Source: Flavobacterium cucumis
Lineage (GTDB): Bacteria; Bacteroidota; Bacteroidia; Flavobacteriales; Flavobacteriaceae
Direction of reading: 5' to 3'
Assembly (NCBI RefSeq): GCF_900148835.1
Contig: NZ_FRYK01000004.1
Location: 124,001-188,000 of the forward strand
Length of the DNA stretch: 64,000 bases
Numbering within the stretch: the first letter of the stretch is position 1; the number at the start of each line of letters is the position of its first letter. Positions 25,852 through 35,068 of the stretch are shown here, piece by piece. The translations under genes were made by a program, and so were the position numbers. The notes below the pieces were generated by a model. That model did not search any database, was not told the origin of the DNA, and worked only from the letters and a program-made list of their open reading frames with translations.

Positions 25852-28506
25852 TTATCGTAAGACTCTATCTGGAAGCTGACGCTTATCATATTTAATGTCA
25901 CTAAGTATTGAAGATGAAATACCGATAAAGAAACCCCAGTAGGTATTGGTGCCAAAGGGTACCCAATTGAAACTCATTCTCCAGCTTTCTAAATCGCGCT
26001 CGAATCGCAGTTGGGTAAAAGTAATTCCTTTTTGAACAAAGTCGTAACCAGAGGAAAATCCTACCTTCCATCTAGGTGCTAATTCAAAATTTCCAGCAAC
26101 CATTAATGAGTTTGATGAAATCTCATCCTGGCGGTTGTTATTATTATAGGTTATAGAATAGGCTAATTGTAAATCCCAAGGCAATTTGGTGTTGTACCAT
26201 TCAGGTGATTTTTCTTCTTTTTTATCGCCACTTTTATCAAAGAGACTTTGTCTGGTATCACTCAAGTCAGTAGATCGACCAAATAAATCATCTCCAGTAC
26301 CACCATTTTGAGTATTTTGTTTGTCGGCATTACTTTCGTTTTTAGTGTCTTCACTTGAAAAACTGTAGTTAATAGTTAAGTTTGAACTGGTCATTCGCAG
26401 AAGACTCCCTCCATTATCTATATTAAACACATCGATACGTCTTCCAGAATTGTCAATAGCATACGGATCTAATGTTGTTGCAAAATTGACGTTCATCTTT
26501 TGATTAAAAAGTAAAGTTCCACCACTAATTCTAACAGGAGCTAGAGCTAATGAATCTGCGGCAATATTATAATTAGTAGAGAGATTCAAGTTGTTCAAAA
26601 GCATAACTTTTTTTGTTTCTCCCTTCTTGCTTTTTTCATCTTTTACTTTTGCTTCAAAAGTATTACTCATGGAAAAACCAATATTGTTTGAGTAATTTCT
26701 TCCAGGTGCACCAAATAGTCCACCATCAAATTTTGTATATTCAGCTGTAGTTAAGCCAGTAGCATCAATGGCATAGGTGTCATAATATTGTTCAAAACTT
26801 GGAGTGTAACCGTAGGATATATTAGGTCTTATAGTATGTCTAATTGCTTGTATTTTTTTATCTTCACCAAAGTTGAATGTTCCATAAACTGTTGTTCCAA
26901 TTCCTAAATTAAAATTGTACGTTCGAAAGGATTCAAATCCATTCACATTCTCAGTAATTACTTTGTTATCAGATGGACTGTAAAATTTTTCGATGGTATT
27001 CAAGGCCCAAACTTCATTATAAGTAGCCCCTGCTGAAACACTTAGGTATTTTAATATTTTAAAATTCGTATTTACAGGTATGGTGTGTTGGAATCCAGTT
27101 CTAGCATTCTCAAACATTTCTGGTTTAAAGAAAAGTGAGTCTATAGTCCTAATCCTGTTTTCCCCTCTCAAGTTGTATTGAAAACTTATATTTTTAAAAA
27201 AACCTTTTTTAATACCATCTTTCGGTGCAAATGGAAAAATTCTATCCACACTGGCTTGTAGTGTAGGTAGTGTCATATCAATTTGCTGCGTGTTTGTATT
27301 TTGGGAATGGGTAGCTGATAAAGATAAATTAACTTGAGGAATCGTTTGGAAGGTTTTGGAGTAAGATACCGACGAACTTAAGTTGTTGTTTAAGCTGGCT
27401 CCGATATTATTTAAATTAACCGATTGTCTAAAATATTGACTACTTCCTAAATTGACAGACGCTGAAAACCTAGAATTCGCGGCTGCTTTAGCATCCTGAC
27501 TATGGGACCATTGAATGTTGTATTGACGTGATTTTACGTAATCGGGAAAACCTCTTTCACTTTGAATGTTGTTCTCAAAACGTAGATTTACTCTACCGTT
27601 AAATTTATATCTTTTCGCGTAACTACTCTCTGCTCTTAATCCGTAACTACCATTAGTGTAATAATCTCCAAGAATAGCTAAATCATAATGATCACTCAGA
27701 GCAAAATAATAGCCTCCATTTTGTAAAAAATAGCCTTGACGATTATTTTGTCCAGGTGTAGGGACAATAAAACCAGAAGTACTAGTTTCAGTCATTGGAA
27801 AATAAGCAAATGGTAAGAATAGCGGTGTTGGAACATCCGCTATTACCAAATTAGTAGGTCCCACTACCACTTTTTTCTTGGGTACAAATTTCACTTTAGT
27901 AACAAAAAAGTAATATTCCGGATCATCTACGTTTTTAGCAGTTGTTAACCGAGCCGACTTCATAAAGATGACAGAATCGTTTTCTCTTTTCGCTATTTCT
28001 GCTTTTATGTTCATCTCACCTTGACTCGTTCTAGAATTCCAAATCAATGCTTTTCCACTTGTGTTGTTATAGACAATTGAATCGGGTTCGACTACATTAG
28101 ATCCTTGTGTAAATACAGGTCTTTGGGTATAATTCCCAGCAGAATCTTTAATTCTCCCAGCATAGACTTGCTTTTTTTCAAAATCATATACAATTACACC
28201 TGCTTTAATATCGAAGTCCGTATATTTTATTGAAGCTTCATTGTATAGCGTAAGTTGTTTTTTCTTTTGATCCATTTTCTCGTAATCTTTCGCTTTCATA
28301 TTTACTATTCCATCTAAGAACACTTTCTTCTTTTTGACAGAATCTTTTGCGATTGAATCTTTTGCGATTGAATCTTTGATTTTTGGAGCGTCAGCTGCTG
28401 TTATTTTTATAGAATCTTCCAACTTTGTTTCTTGAGAAATAACAAAATGAGATCCTAACACTAGAAAAATTAATGAAAAAACGATATGATTTAACTTTGT
28501 ATACAA
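25852..28506 (-). CDS. lptD: LPS-assembly protein LptD (OstA-like), probable TTG start
   Basis: Outer-membrane protein (884 aa) that inserts lipopolysaccharide into the outer leaflet. After the signal peptide (HIVFSLIFLVLGSHFVISQ) comes a low-complexity linker with KDSIA repeats. The OstA/LptA-like jellyroll is at about 68-200 (KKQLTLYNEASIKYTDFDIK and FIMKSARLTTAKN). The large barrel follows, with VPTPLFLPFAYFPMT and FGIIVPTPG-like GFIVPTPGQNN. No ATG occurs in frame between the upstream stop and the signal peptide; TTG 28506 is the best start. It diverges from the first amidase gene. Confidence 0.9.
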   Translation of the reverse strand: MYTKLNHIVFSLIFLVLGSHFVISQETKLEDSIKITAADAPKIKDSIAKDSIAKDSVKKKKVFLDGIVNMKAKDYEKMDQKKKQLTLYNEASIKYTDFDIKAGVIVYDFEKKQVYAGRIKDSAGNYTQRPVFTQGSNVVEPDSIVYNNTSGKALIWNSRTSQGEMNIKAEIAKRENDSVIFMKSARLTTAKNVDDPEYYFFVTKVKFVPKKKVVVGPTNLVIADVPTPLFLPFAYFPMTETSTSGFIVPTPGQNNRQGYFLQNGGYYFALSDHYDLAILGDYYTNGSYGLRAESSYAKRYKFNGRVNLRFENNIQSERGFPDYVKSRQYNIQWSHSQDAKAAANSRFSASVNLGSSQYFRQSVNLNNIGASLNNNLSSSVSYSKTFQTIPQVNLSLSATHSQNTNTQQIDMTLPTLQASVDRIFPFAPKDGIKKGFFKNISFQYNLRGENRIRTIDSLFFKPEMFENARTGFQHTIPVNTNFKILKYLSVSAGATYNEVWALNTIEKFYSPSDNKVITENVNGFESFRTYNFNLGIGTTVYGTFNFGEDKKIQAIRHTIRPNISYGYTPSFEQYYDTYAIDATGLTTAEYTKFDGGLFGAPGRNYSNNIGFSMSNTFEAKVKDEKSKKGETKKVMLLNNLNLSTNYNIAADSLALAPVRISGGTLLFNQKMNVNFATTLDPYAIDNSGRRIDVFNIDNGGSLLRMTSSNLTINYSFSSEDTKNESNADKQNTQNGGTGDDLFGRSTDLSDTRQSLFDKSGDKKEEKSPEWYNTKLPWDLQLAYSITYNNNNRQDEISSNSLMVAGNFELAPRWKVGFSSGYDFVQKGITFTQLRFERDLESWRMSFNWVPFGTNTYWGFFIGISSSILSDIKYDKRQLPDRVLR
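28341..28377 (-). repeat. in-frame 15-bp tandem repeat in lptD
   Basis: AATCTTTTGCGATTG (plus-strand sense) occurs twice exactly, followed by a further half unit. On the coding strand it encodes KDSIA-KDSIA-KDS in the linker after the signal peptide, so copy-number change would keep the frame. Confidence 0.8.
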
Positions 28507-28630
28507 TGCTTTTAATAGTATTTTTGTAAAAATTTTGGCTCACTTTTTGAAGTGTCAAACTTACATATATTTTTTTGCAAAAATAATCTTTTAATAAAAT
28601 TATAACTCATACCTATCAATCAATTGTTTT

Positions 28631-29695
28631 ATGCCATCTAAAAAAAAATGTATTTATTTGTCTTTCATTCTTTTATTCTTTGCAATCACCATTGGATTTA
28701 GCCAAAATCCATCAAAATTTAAGGTTGTTTTAGATGCGGGTCATGGAGGGAAAGATCCAGGAACCATAAAGAACGGTATTAAAGAAAAAGATATTGTATT
28801 AGATGTTGTGCTCAAAATTGGTAAGATTTTGGAAAAGAGTAATGAGATAGAAGTGGTATATACTCGTAAAACAGATGTATTTATTGGTCTAAAGGAACGA
28901 GCAAATATTGCAAATAAAGCAAAAGCTAATTTATTCATTTCCATTCATTGTAACGGAGTTAAAAGTACCGCTGCAAAAGGAACAGAAACGTTTGTAATGG
29001 GAATGTCTCGTACAGATACCAATTTAGATATCGCAAAAAAAGAAAACGGCGTTATTTTTCTAGAAAAAGATTACAATGAAAAGTATAAAGGTTTTGATCC
29101 TAATAACCCAGGTACTTTATTAGGATTGAAAATTTTACAAGAAGAATTTTTAGATCAAAGTATTCGTTTGGCTTCCGAAATTGAAAATAACTTTGTAAAA
29201 GATAACAATCGTTTTTCTAGAGGAGTAAAACAACAGCCAATATGGGTATTAGATGCTACAGTCATGCCTGGAGTTTTAATTGAATTGGGTTTTGTTTCCC
29301 ATCCAGTTGAGGGTAAGTATTTGAACTCCTCTAAAGGTAGAATTGAAATGGCAACATCTATTTCAGCTGCTATTTTAAACCATAAAATAAGTTTTTTTAA
29401 CGGAGCTGATGCAGGTATAGTAACATCAGACAAAACAAATACTAATGTTGTAGGTAATACAACTTCTAAAAGAGATCAAACCTATTATAAGGTTCAAATT
29501 GCTGCTGGTACAAGAAAGTTAACCACAAAGCCTTCCAATTTTAAGGGATTGAAAAATATTACTGTTGAGAAAGATAAAAAATTATACAAGTATTTTTACG
29601 GAGAAGAGACCGACTATGATGCTTGTAAAGAGAAATTAGAGGAAGCAAAAAAGAAAGGATATTCTTCAGCTTTTATTGTTACGTTTAAGAATTAA
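28631..29695 (+). CDS. N-acetylmuramoyl-L-alanine amidase (Amidase_3), first tandem copy
   Basis: Periplasmic zinc amidase (354 aa) that cuts the stem peptide from peptidoglycan. Signal peptide ends FAITIGFSQ. Catalytic domain about 30-255: DAGHGGKDPG (zinc His 38), VYTRKTDVFIGLKERANIAN (zinc Glu), FISIHCNG (zinc His) and the catalytic Glu in PGVLIELGFVSHP. A SPOR-like C-terminal domain (about 283-354, YYKVQIAAGTRKL ... GYSSAFIVTF) should bind glycan. Its paralogue starts 13 bases after the stop. Confidence 0.92.
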   Translation: MPSKKKCIYLSFILLFFAITIGFSQNPSKFKVVLDAGHGGKDPGTIKNGIKEKDIVLDVVLKIGKILEKSNEIEVVYTRKTDVFIGLKERANIANKAKANLFISIHCNGVKSTAAKGTETFVMGMSRTDTNLDIAKKENGVIFLEKDYNEKYKGFDPNNPGTLLGLKILQEEFLDQSIRLASEIENNFVKDNNRFSRGVKQQPIWVLDATVMPGVLIELGFVSHPVEGKYLNSSKGRIEMATSISAAILNHKISFFNGADAGIVTSDKTNTNVVGNTTSKRDQTYYKVQIAAGTRKLTTKPSNFKGLKNITVEKDKKLYKYFYGEETDYDACKEKLEEAKKKGYSSAFIVTFKN

Positions 29696-29708
29696 GAATC
29701 AATTGCAT

Positions 29709-30803
29709 ATGTTAAAGAGAATTGTTTTTGTTGTGATTGCAATGGGTGTTTTTTCAGGGAACAGCCAAAACCAAAAGTTTAAGGTTGTATTGGATGCCGG
29801 ACACGGAGGAAAAGATTATGGTGCTGTTTATCATGGGAATATAGAGAAGAATATATCACTTAAAACATCGCTACGTGTTGGGGCTATTTTAGCGAATGAC
29901 CCTCAGATAGAAGTCATTTACACTAGAAAAACAGATGTTTTTATCGAATTGCAAGAACGTGCGAATATAGCGAACAAATCAAAAGGAAGCATTTTTGTAT
30001 CCATGCATTGTAATGCCAATAAAAATCAGGCTGCCTCTGGAAATGAAACTTATGTCATGGGTATTACCAGGAATGCATCCAATTTAGAAGTAGCAAAAAA
30101 TGAAAATGAAGTAGTTACATTAGAAACCGATTATAAAATTAAATATGATGGTTTTGATCCGAATTCCCCTGAATCCGTAATCGGAATTTCGATTCTTCAA
30201 GAAGAACATTTGGATCAAAGTATCGAGTTAGCGGGAAGAGTTCAAGAGTTTTTTACAAAAAAAACAGATAAAAAAAACAGGGGTGTTAAACAAGCAGGGT
30301 TTCTAGTACTTCGTCAAATTACGATGCCAAGAGTTTTGGTAGAAATGGGATTCGTATCTAATAAAGAAGAAGGAGCGTTTTTAAATTCGGAACAAGGACA
30401 AGAGATTTTAGCGGAAGCAATTGCAGGAGCAATTTTGGACTATAAGAACGAATTTTTTAATCCCTACAATAATGAAAATACTTTTGAACCAAGTCAAGAA
30501 TCAATAGTAAAGGAAATCCAAGAAACTACCCCAGAAAAGGCTATTGAAACTGGAATTGTTTTCAAAATTCAAATTGCTGCTAGCACAAAAGATCTAGCAC
30601 TAACACCATCAAATTTCAAAGGTTTAGCTCCTGTTTCAGTTGAAAGTTCTGGAAAAATGAATAAATATTTCTTTGGGTTAGAAAAAAGTTATGCTACTGC
30701 TAAACAAAAGTTAGAAATTGCGAAACAAAAAGGGTATGCGTCTGCATTTATAGTGGCTTATAAAGATGGAATAAAAATAAGCCTCGCCGATGCAATAAAA
30801 TAA
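29709..30803 (+). CDS. N-acetylmuramoyl-L-alanine amidase (Amidase_3), second tandem copy
   Basis: Same design as the preceding gene: signal peptide MLKRIVFVVIAMGVFSGNSQ, zinc His 32 in DAGHGGKDYG, VIYTRKTDVFIELQERANIA, FVSMHCNAN, and catalytic Glu in PRVLVEMGFVSN. The C-terminal SPOR-like domain reads VFKIQIAASTKDL ... GYASAFIVAYKD. 364 aa from ATG 29709; an in-frame TTG at 29676 would overlap the first amidase and add no signal-like sequence. Clear diverged duplicate with all catalytic residues kept in both copies. Confidence 0.92.
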   Translation: MLKRIVFVVIAMGVFSGNSQNQKFKVVLDAGHGGKDYGAVYHGNIEKNISLKTSLRVGAILANDPQIEVIYTRKTDVFIELQERANIANKSKGSIFVSMHCNANKNQAASGNETYVMGITRNASNLEVAKNENEVVTLETDYKIKYDGFDPNSPESVIGISILQEEHLDQSIELAGRVQEFFTKKTDKKNRGVKQAGFLVLRQITMPRVLVEMGFVSNKEEGAFLNSEQGQEILAEAIAGAILDYKNEFFNPYNNENTFEPSQESIVKEIQETTPEKAIETGIVFKIQIAASTKDLALTPSNFKGLAPVSVESSGKMNKYFFGLEKSYATAKQKLEIAKQKGYASAFIVAYKDGIKISLADAIK

Positions 30804-30813
30804 AATAAAAGTT

Positions 30814-30821
30814 TATTTTTG
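30814..30821 (+). promoter_or_regulatory. candidate -7 box of the mlaD promoter
   Basis: TATTTTTG fits TAnnTTTG and ends 17 bases before the TTG start at 30839, in the 35-base gap after the second amidase. mlaD may therefore have its own promoter besides read-through. Confidence 0.4.
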
Positions 30822-30838
30822 TTAAAAATTATTACGCT

Positions 30839-31792
30839 TTGAAATTAACAAGAGAAATCAAAACCGCTGTCCTCGTTATTGTATCTATACTATTATTCAT
30901 TTGGGGATATAATTTTTTAAAAGGTAAAGACTTATTTAATAGTAGCACTAGAGTTTATGTAGTATATGATAATGTCGCTGGACTAGTAGATTCAGCTCCA
31001 GTTACGTTGAACGGATTGGCTATTGGAAAAGTAAATTCGATTAACATCCAACCGGATGGGAAATTATTGGTTGAAATGCAAATTAATACTGATTTTCCTA
31101 TTTCTAAATCCAGTATTGCTGAAATCTATGATTCTGGTTTAGTGGGAGGAAGACAAATTGCGATTAAACCTAATTTTCAAGATAAAGATTATATCAAAAC
31201 AGGAGATTATTTAAAAGCTAGTAGCAAATTAGGAATAACAGATGCTTTAGCACAACAATTGGAGCCATTGCAATACAAAGTTCAAAAATTACTTGACAAT
31301 GCAGATGCTATGGTTTCTAATATCAATGATGTTTTAGATGCAGGTACTAAGCAAAATTTAAAACATAGTATTGCAGAATTAAATAAAACACTTTCAGAAT
31401 TTAGTGGAGCTTCAAAAAACATCAACGAATTGCTTTCGGAAAACAAAGCAAAAATTAGCGCTACAATGACTAACTTAGATAAAACTTCCGCTAATTTTTC
31501 TAAGATGTCTGATTCGCTTGCCAATGCTAATTTAGGTCAGACCGTTAAAAACCTTGAGAAAACGCTAGCAAGTGTTGATAAAATAATGGCTGATATTGAA
31601 AAAGGGAACGGAACTATAGGGAAATTAATGAAGGACGATGCTATGTATACTAATTTCACTAAGACTTCAAAAGAATTAGAATTATTATTACAGGATCTTC
31701 GTTTAAATCCAACACGCTATGTAAATGTTTCTCTTTTTGGTAAGAAGAACAAACCTTATGTGGCACCAGTAAACGACACAATCAAAAAGTAA
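30839..31792 (+). CDS. mlaD: MlaD-family MCE-domain protein
   Basis: Single-pass inner-membrane protein (317 aa) with one MCE domain, the periplasmic substrate-binding part of phospholipid ABC importers or transporters. The TM segment (IKTAVLVIVSILLFIWGYNF) is at the N-terminus. The MCE domain spans about 38-115 (VYDNVAGLVDSAPVTLNGLA and IGKVNSINI). A long helical tail (about 140-290) is rich in Lys, Ser and Asn and probably coils with other subunits. The start is TTG 30839; no ATG precedes KLTREIK. No MlaE or MlaF partner is adjacent. Confidence 0.88.
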   Translation: MKLTREIKTAVLVIVSILLFIWGYNFLKGKDLFNSSTRVYVVYDNVAGLVDSAPVTLNGLAIGKVNSINIQPDGKLLVEMQINTDFPISKSSIAEIYDSGLVGGRQIAIKPNFQDKDYIKTGDYLKASSKLGITDALAQQLEPLQYKVQKLLDNADAMVSNINDVLDAGTKQNLKHSIAELNKTLSEFSGASKNINELLSENKAKISATMTNLDKTSANFSKMSDSLANANLGQTVKNLEKTLASVDKIMADIEKGNGTIGKLMKDDAMYTNFTKTSKELELLLQDLRLNPTRYVNVSLFGKKNKPYVAPVNDTIKK

Positions 31793-31802
31793 ATTTTATA
31801 CG

Positions 31803-33125
31803 ATGAGTTTTTTAGATAATATTTTATTCGCATTGCTTTTAGCAGCAGGTATCGGTTATTTTACAATTAATGTAAAAAAACTAATCCGCAATATAAAATT
31901 AGGTCAAGATGTAGATCGCACTGATAATCCTTCAGCGCGTTGGAAAAACATGACTATGGTGGCATTAGGACAGTCTAAAATGGTGAAGCGTCCAATTGCT
32001 GGATTTTTGCACATTGTAGTTTATGTTGGTTTTGTAATCATCAATATTGAAGTAATCGAAATCATCATTGACGGACTTTTTGGAACCCACAGAGTATTGT
32101 CATTTATGGGTGGATTTTATGATTTTTTAATAGGTTCGTTTGAGATATTAGCTTTATTAGTTTTAGTTACTGTTATCATTTTCTGGATAAGAAGAAATGT
32201 AACTAAGATAGGTCGTTTTGCAAGTGCCGATTTAGATGGAAAGCCTAGAAATGACGCGAACTACATTTTGTATTTTGAAGTTGTTTTAATGACGTTATTC
32301 TTACTGATGAATGCAGCTGATTTTCACCTTCAGAATTTAGGGATTGGACATTATAATCAAGCGGGTAGTTTTCCAATTTCTCAATATATTGCTCCTGTTT
32401 TCAATGGAATGAGTGAAGGTTTAGTAGTAATTATTGAGAGAACAGCTTGGTGGTTGCATATTGCAGGGATATTAGTTTTTTTAAACTATTTATATTTTTC
32501 TAAACATTTACATATTTTATTAGCATTTCCAAATACGTTCTATGCGGATTTAAATCCTAAAGGGAAATTGAATAATTTACAGAGTGTTACTAACGAGGTT
32601 AAATTAATGATGGATCCAAGTGCCGACCCGTTTGCTGCACCTGCTAATCCTGATGCAGTTCCCGCTAAATTTGGAGCTTCAGATGTTCAAGATTTAAATT
32701 GGGTACAATTATTAAACGCATACAGCTGTACAGAATGTGGTCGTTGTACCTCTTCATGTCCAGCCAATCAAACGGGTAAAAAATTATCGCCTCGTAAGAT
32801 TATGATGGATACGCGCGATCGTTTAGAAGAAGTGGGAAGAAATATCGATTTAAACAAAGGTGTTTTTGTGGATGATGGAAAATCTTTGTTAAATGATTAT
32901 ATTACTCCAGAGGAATTATGGGCTTGTACAACTTGTAATGCATGTGTAGAAGAGTGCCCTATTAATATAAGTCCGTTATCAATTATTATTGATATGCGTC
33001 GTTATCTAGTAATGGAACAAAGTGCTGCACCAATGGAATTAAACAATATGATGAGTAATATTGAAAATAATGGTGCCCCTTGGCCATATAATCAAATGGA
33101 TCGTTTAAACTGGATAAACGAATAA
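31803..33125 (+). CDS. membrane-bound 4Fe-4S oxidoreductase subunit (heterodisulfide-reductase-like)
   Basis: 440 aa. The N-terminal 250 residues have about five transmembrane segments with several His residues (FLHIVVYVGF, AWWLHIAGILVF), as in NarI/HdrE-like heme-binding subunits. Two 4Fe-4S motifs follow: CTECGRCTSSCP at 309-320 and CTTCNACVEECP at 375-386. Together with the CCG-domain protein encoded 49 bases downstream it forms a membrane electron-transfer module. The electron donor and acceptor are not evident. It starts 10 bases after mlaD. Confidence 0.88.
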   Translation: MSFLDNILFALLLAAGIGYFTINVKKLIRNIKLGQDVDRTDNPSARWKNMTMVALGQSKMVKRPIAGFLHIVVYVGFVIINIEVIEIIIDGLFGTHRVLSFMGGFYDFLIGSFEILALLVLVTVIIFWIRRNVTKIGRFASADLDGKPRNDANYILYFEVVLMTLFLLMNAADFHLQNLGIGHYNQAGSFPISQYIAPVFNGMSEGLVVIIERTAWWLHIAGILVFLNYLYFSKHLHILLAFPNTFYADLNPKGKLNNLQSVTNEVKLMMDPSADPFAAPANPDAVPAKFGASDVQDLNWVQLLNAYSCTECGRCTSSCPANQTGKKLSPRKIMMDTRDRLEEVGRNIDLNKGVFVDDGKSLLNDYITPEELWACTTCNACVEECPINISPLSIIIDMRRYLVMEQSAAPMELNNMMSNIENNGAPWPYNQMDRLNWINE

Positions 33126-33174
33126 TCAATAAATCCTGTTAAATAATAATCTAACTATCATAAATAGTATATAT

Positions 33175-33966
33175 ATGTCAGAAAATTTAATTGTACCAAC
33201 AATGGCCGATATGATGGCTGAGGGCAAGCAACCTGAAATTTTATTTTGGGTGGGTTCTGCTGGTAGTTTCGATGACAGAGCAAAAAAAATCACAAGAGCT
33301 TTTGTTAAAATTTTAAATAAAGCAAATGTAAACTTTGCGGTTTTAGGGACTGAAGAAAGTTGTACAGGAGATGTAGCAAAGCGAGCTGGTAATGAATTCT
33401 TGTTTCAAATGCAAGCTTTAATGAATATAGAGTTGCTTAATGCCTACGAAGTAAAGAAAATTGTTACTTGTGATCCTCATTCTTTTAATTGTTTGAAAAA
33501 TGAATATCCTAGTTTAGGGGGCAACTATGAAGTTGTGCATCACACACAGTTTATTCAACAACTTCTGAAAGAAGGGCGTATAAACTTCAATAAAGAAACT
33601 TATAAAGGAAGTCGTATTACATTTCATGATCCATGTTATTTAGGGAGAGCGAATAATGAATATCAAGCTCCAAGAGAAATTTTATCGCAAACCAATGCTG
33701 CAATTGTTGAGATGAAACGAAGTAAGAGTGCTGCGTTATGTTGTGGTGCTGGTGGAGCTCAAATGTTTAAAGAGCCTGAAAAAGGAAATATGGAAATTAA
33801 TGTTTTAAGAACTCAAGATGCTCTCGAAACGACTCCAAATATTATAGCTACTGGATGTCCTTATTGTAATACAATGATGACCGATGGAGTAAAATTTGCT
33901 CACAAAGAGAATGAAGTTAAAGTGTTAGATATTGCTGAAATAATTGCTAATGCACAAGATTTATAA
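33175..33966 (+). CDS. CCG-domain Fe-S protein (HdrB/LldE-like partner subunit)
   Basis: 263 aa cytoplasmic protein with two cysteine-rich CCG-type domains. The first has FHDPCYLGRANNEY and CCGAGGAQMFKEP; the C-terminal part has ATGCPYCNTMMTDG. An earlier Cys-containing stretch (TEESCTGDVAKR, VTCDPHSFNCLKNEYP) forms the other site. Such domains bind non-cubane Fe-S clusters in heterodisulfide reductases and lactate-utilisation proteins. The pairing with the preceding membrane subunit supports a quinone-linked redox enzyme; its substrate is unknown. Confidence 0.88.
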   Translation: MSENLIVPTMADMMAEGKQPEILFWVGSAGSFDDRAKKITRAFVKILNKANVNFAVLGTEESCTGDVAKRAGNEFLFQMQALMNIELLNAYEVKKIVTCDPHSFNCLKNEYPSLGGNYEVVHHTQFIQQLLKEGRINFNKETYKGSRITFHDPCYLGRANNEYQAPREILSQTNAAIVEMKRSKSAALCCGAGGAQMFKEPEKGNMEINVLRTQDALETTPNIIATGCPYCNTMMTDGVKFAHKENEVKVLDIAEIIANAQDL

Positions 33967-33967
33967 T

Positions 33968-34573
33968 ATGAAAAAATTACTATTACTATTTGTTATTTTT
34001 GGAAATGTTGCTTTTGCTCAAAAGTTGACAAAAGATGAACTGTCTGAAAAATTAGCTGAAAAGGCTTGTGCTTGTGCTGAAAAACAAGAGATTACTAAAG
34101 AAAATTTCGAATTAACAATTGGAATTTGTTTACTAGAAGGGATAAATGCTTTTGAGAAAGATGTTGAAAAACATTATGGTAAAGACATTATTACAAATAG
34201 TGAAAAAATGGAAGAATTGGGGTATGAAGTTGGAAAGAGAATGGGGTTAAAATGCCCAACAGTTTTTCAGTTTATGATTGATGAAGAAAGTGCTGGTGGA
34301 GAAGAAGATTTTGAAACGGAAGAACTTTCTGTTAGTGGTAAAGTATCTGAGATTAAATCAGATCAGTTTATTTCCTTTGTTGTAAAAGAAGATTCTGGAA
34401 AAAACAATCCATTTATCTTATTGAGTAATTTTGATAATTCTTATTTGTTAACAGACAAAGTATTAAAAGTATCTGATGCTGTTGATGTTTTTTATTATGA
34501 ATTAGAATTATTTGACGCTAAATTAGGGAAATTTGTATCGTATAAAATCGTTACTGATATCATAAAGAAATAG
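33968..34573 (+). CDS. secreted protein of unknown function
   Basis: 201 aa from ATG 33968, one base after the Fe-S gene stop. Signal peptide MKKLLLLFVIFGNVAFAQ. The mature N-terminal half is helical with four cysteines (EKACACAEK, IGICLLEG, LKCPTVF), a pattern I recall from small Bacteroidota secreted proteins. The second half is beta-like (LSVSGKVSEIKSDQFISFVV). No family assigned. It is part of the plus-strand run towards serB. Confidence 0.65.
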   Translation: MKKLLLLFVIFGNVAFAQKLTKDELSEKLAEKACACAEKQEITKENFELTIGICLLEGINAFEKDVEKHYGKDIITNSEKMEELGYEVGKRMGLKCPTVFQFMIDEESAGGEEDFETEELSVSGKVSEIKSDQFISFVVKEDSGKNNPFILLSNFDNSYLLTDKVLKVSDAVDVFYYELELFDAKLGKFVSYKIVTDIIKK

Positions 34574-34575
34574 TC

Positions 34576-35058
34576 ATGTTTGTACCATTTGATACCTTGC
34601 CTGAAGAGTCAAAAATTTGGATTTATCAATCCAACAGGAAATTTTCTGATGATGAAATTCAAGAAATTGAAAACGATTTGACTTCTTTTTTAGAAAATTG
34701 GACTGCACATGGTCAACATCTTGAAGCTTCTTTTGTAACACGTTATAATCGTTTTATAATTATTGCCGTAAATCAAGAAGTACAAGCTGCAACAGGTTGT
34801 TCTATTGATGCCTCTGTTCTGTTTATCCAAAATTTAGAACAAAAATATGGTGTAGATTTATTAGACAAAATGAATGTTACTTTTAAAATCGGCGATCATG
34901 TTGCTTTCAAACCCCTTATTGAGTTTAAAAAAATGGCCAAAGAAAAAGCTGTTTCAGAAAATACCATAGTATTCAACAATCTCTTAAATACATTAGGAGA
35001 GTGGCAAGATTTCTGGGAAGTTCCAGCGAGCGAAAGTTGGCATAGTAGGTTTTTTTAA
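34576..35058 (+). CDS. conserved cytoplasmic protein of unknown function (often labelled 'ABC transporter ATPase')
   Basis: 160 aa. It contains no Walker A, no ABC signature and no Walker B, so it cannot be an ABC ATPase. From memory, flavobacterial homologues frequently carry that database label. Visible features: IWIYQSNRKFSDDEIQEIEN at the start, WTAHGQHLEASFVTRYNRFI in the middle, a conserved cysteine in AATGCSIDASVLF, and a Trp/Phe-rich end. It starts two bases after the preceding stop and ten bases before serB, so it is probably co-transcribed with serB. Confidence 0.7.
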   Translation: MFVPFDTLPEESKIWIYQSNRKFSDDEIQEIENDLTSFLENWTAHGQHLEASFVTRYNRFIIIAVNQEVQAATGCSIDASVLFIQNLEQKYGVDLLDKMNVTFKIGDHVAFKPLIEFKKMAKEKAVSENTIVFNNLLNTLGEWQDFWEVPASESWHSRFF

Positions 35059-35068
35059 ACTCCTTTTT

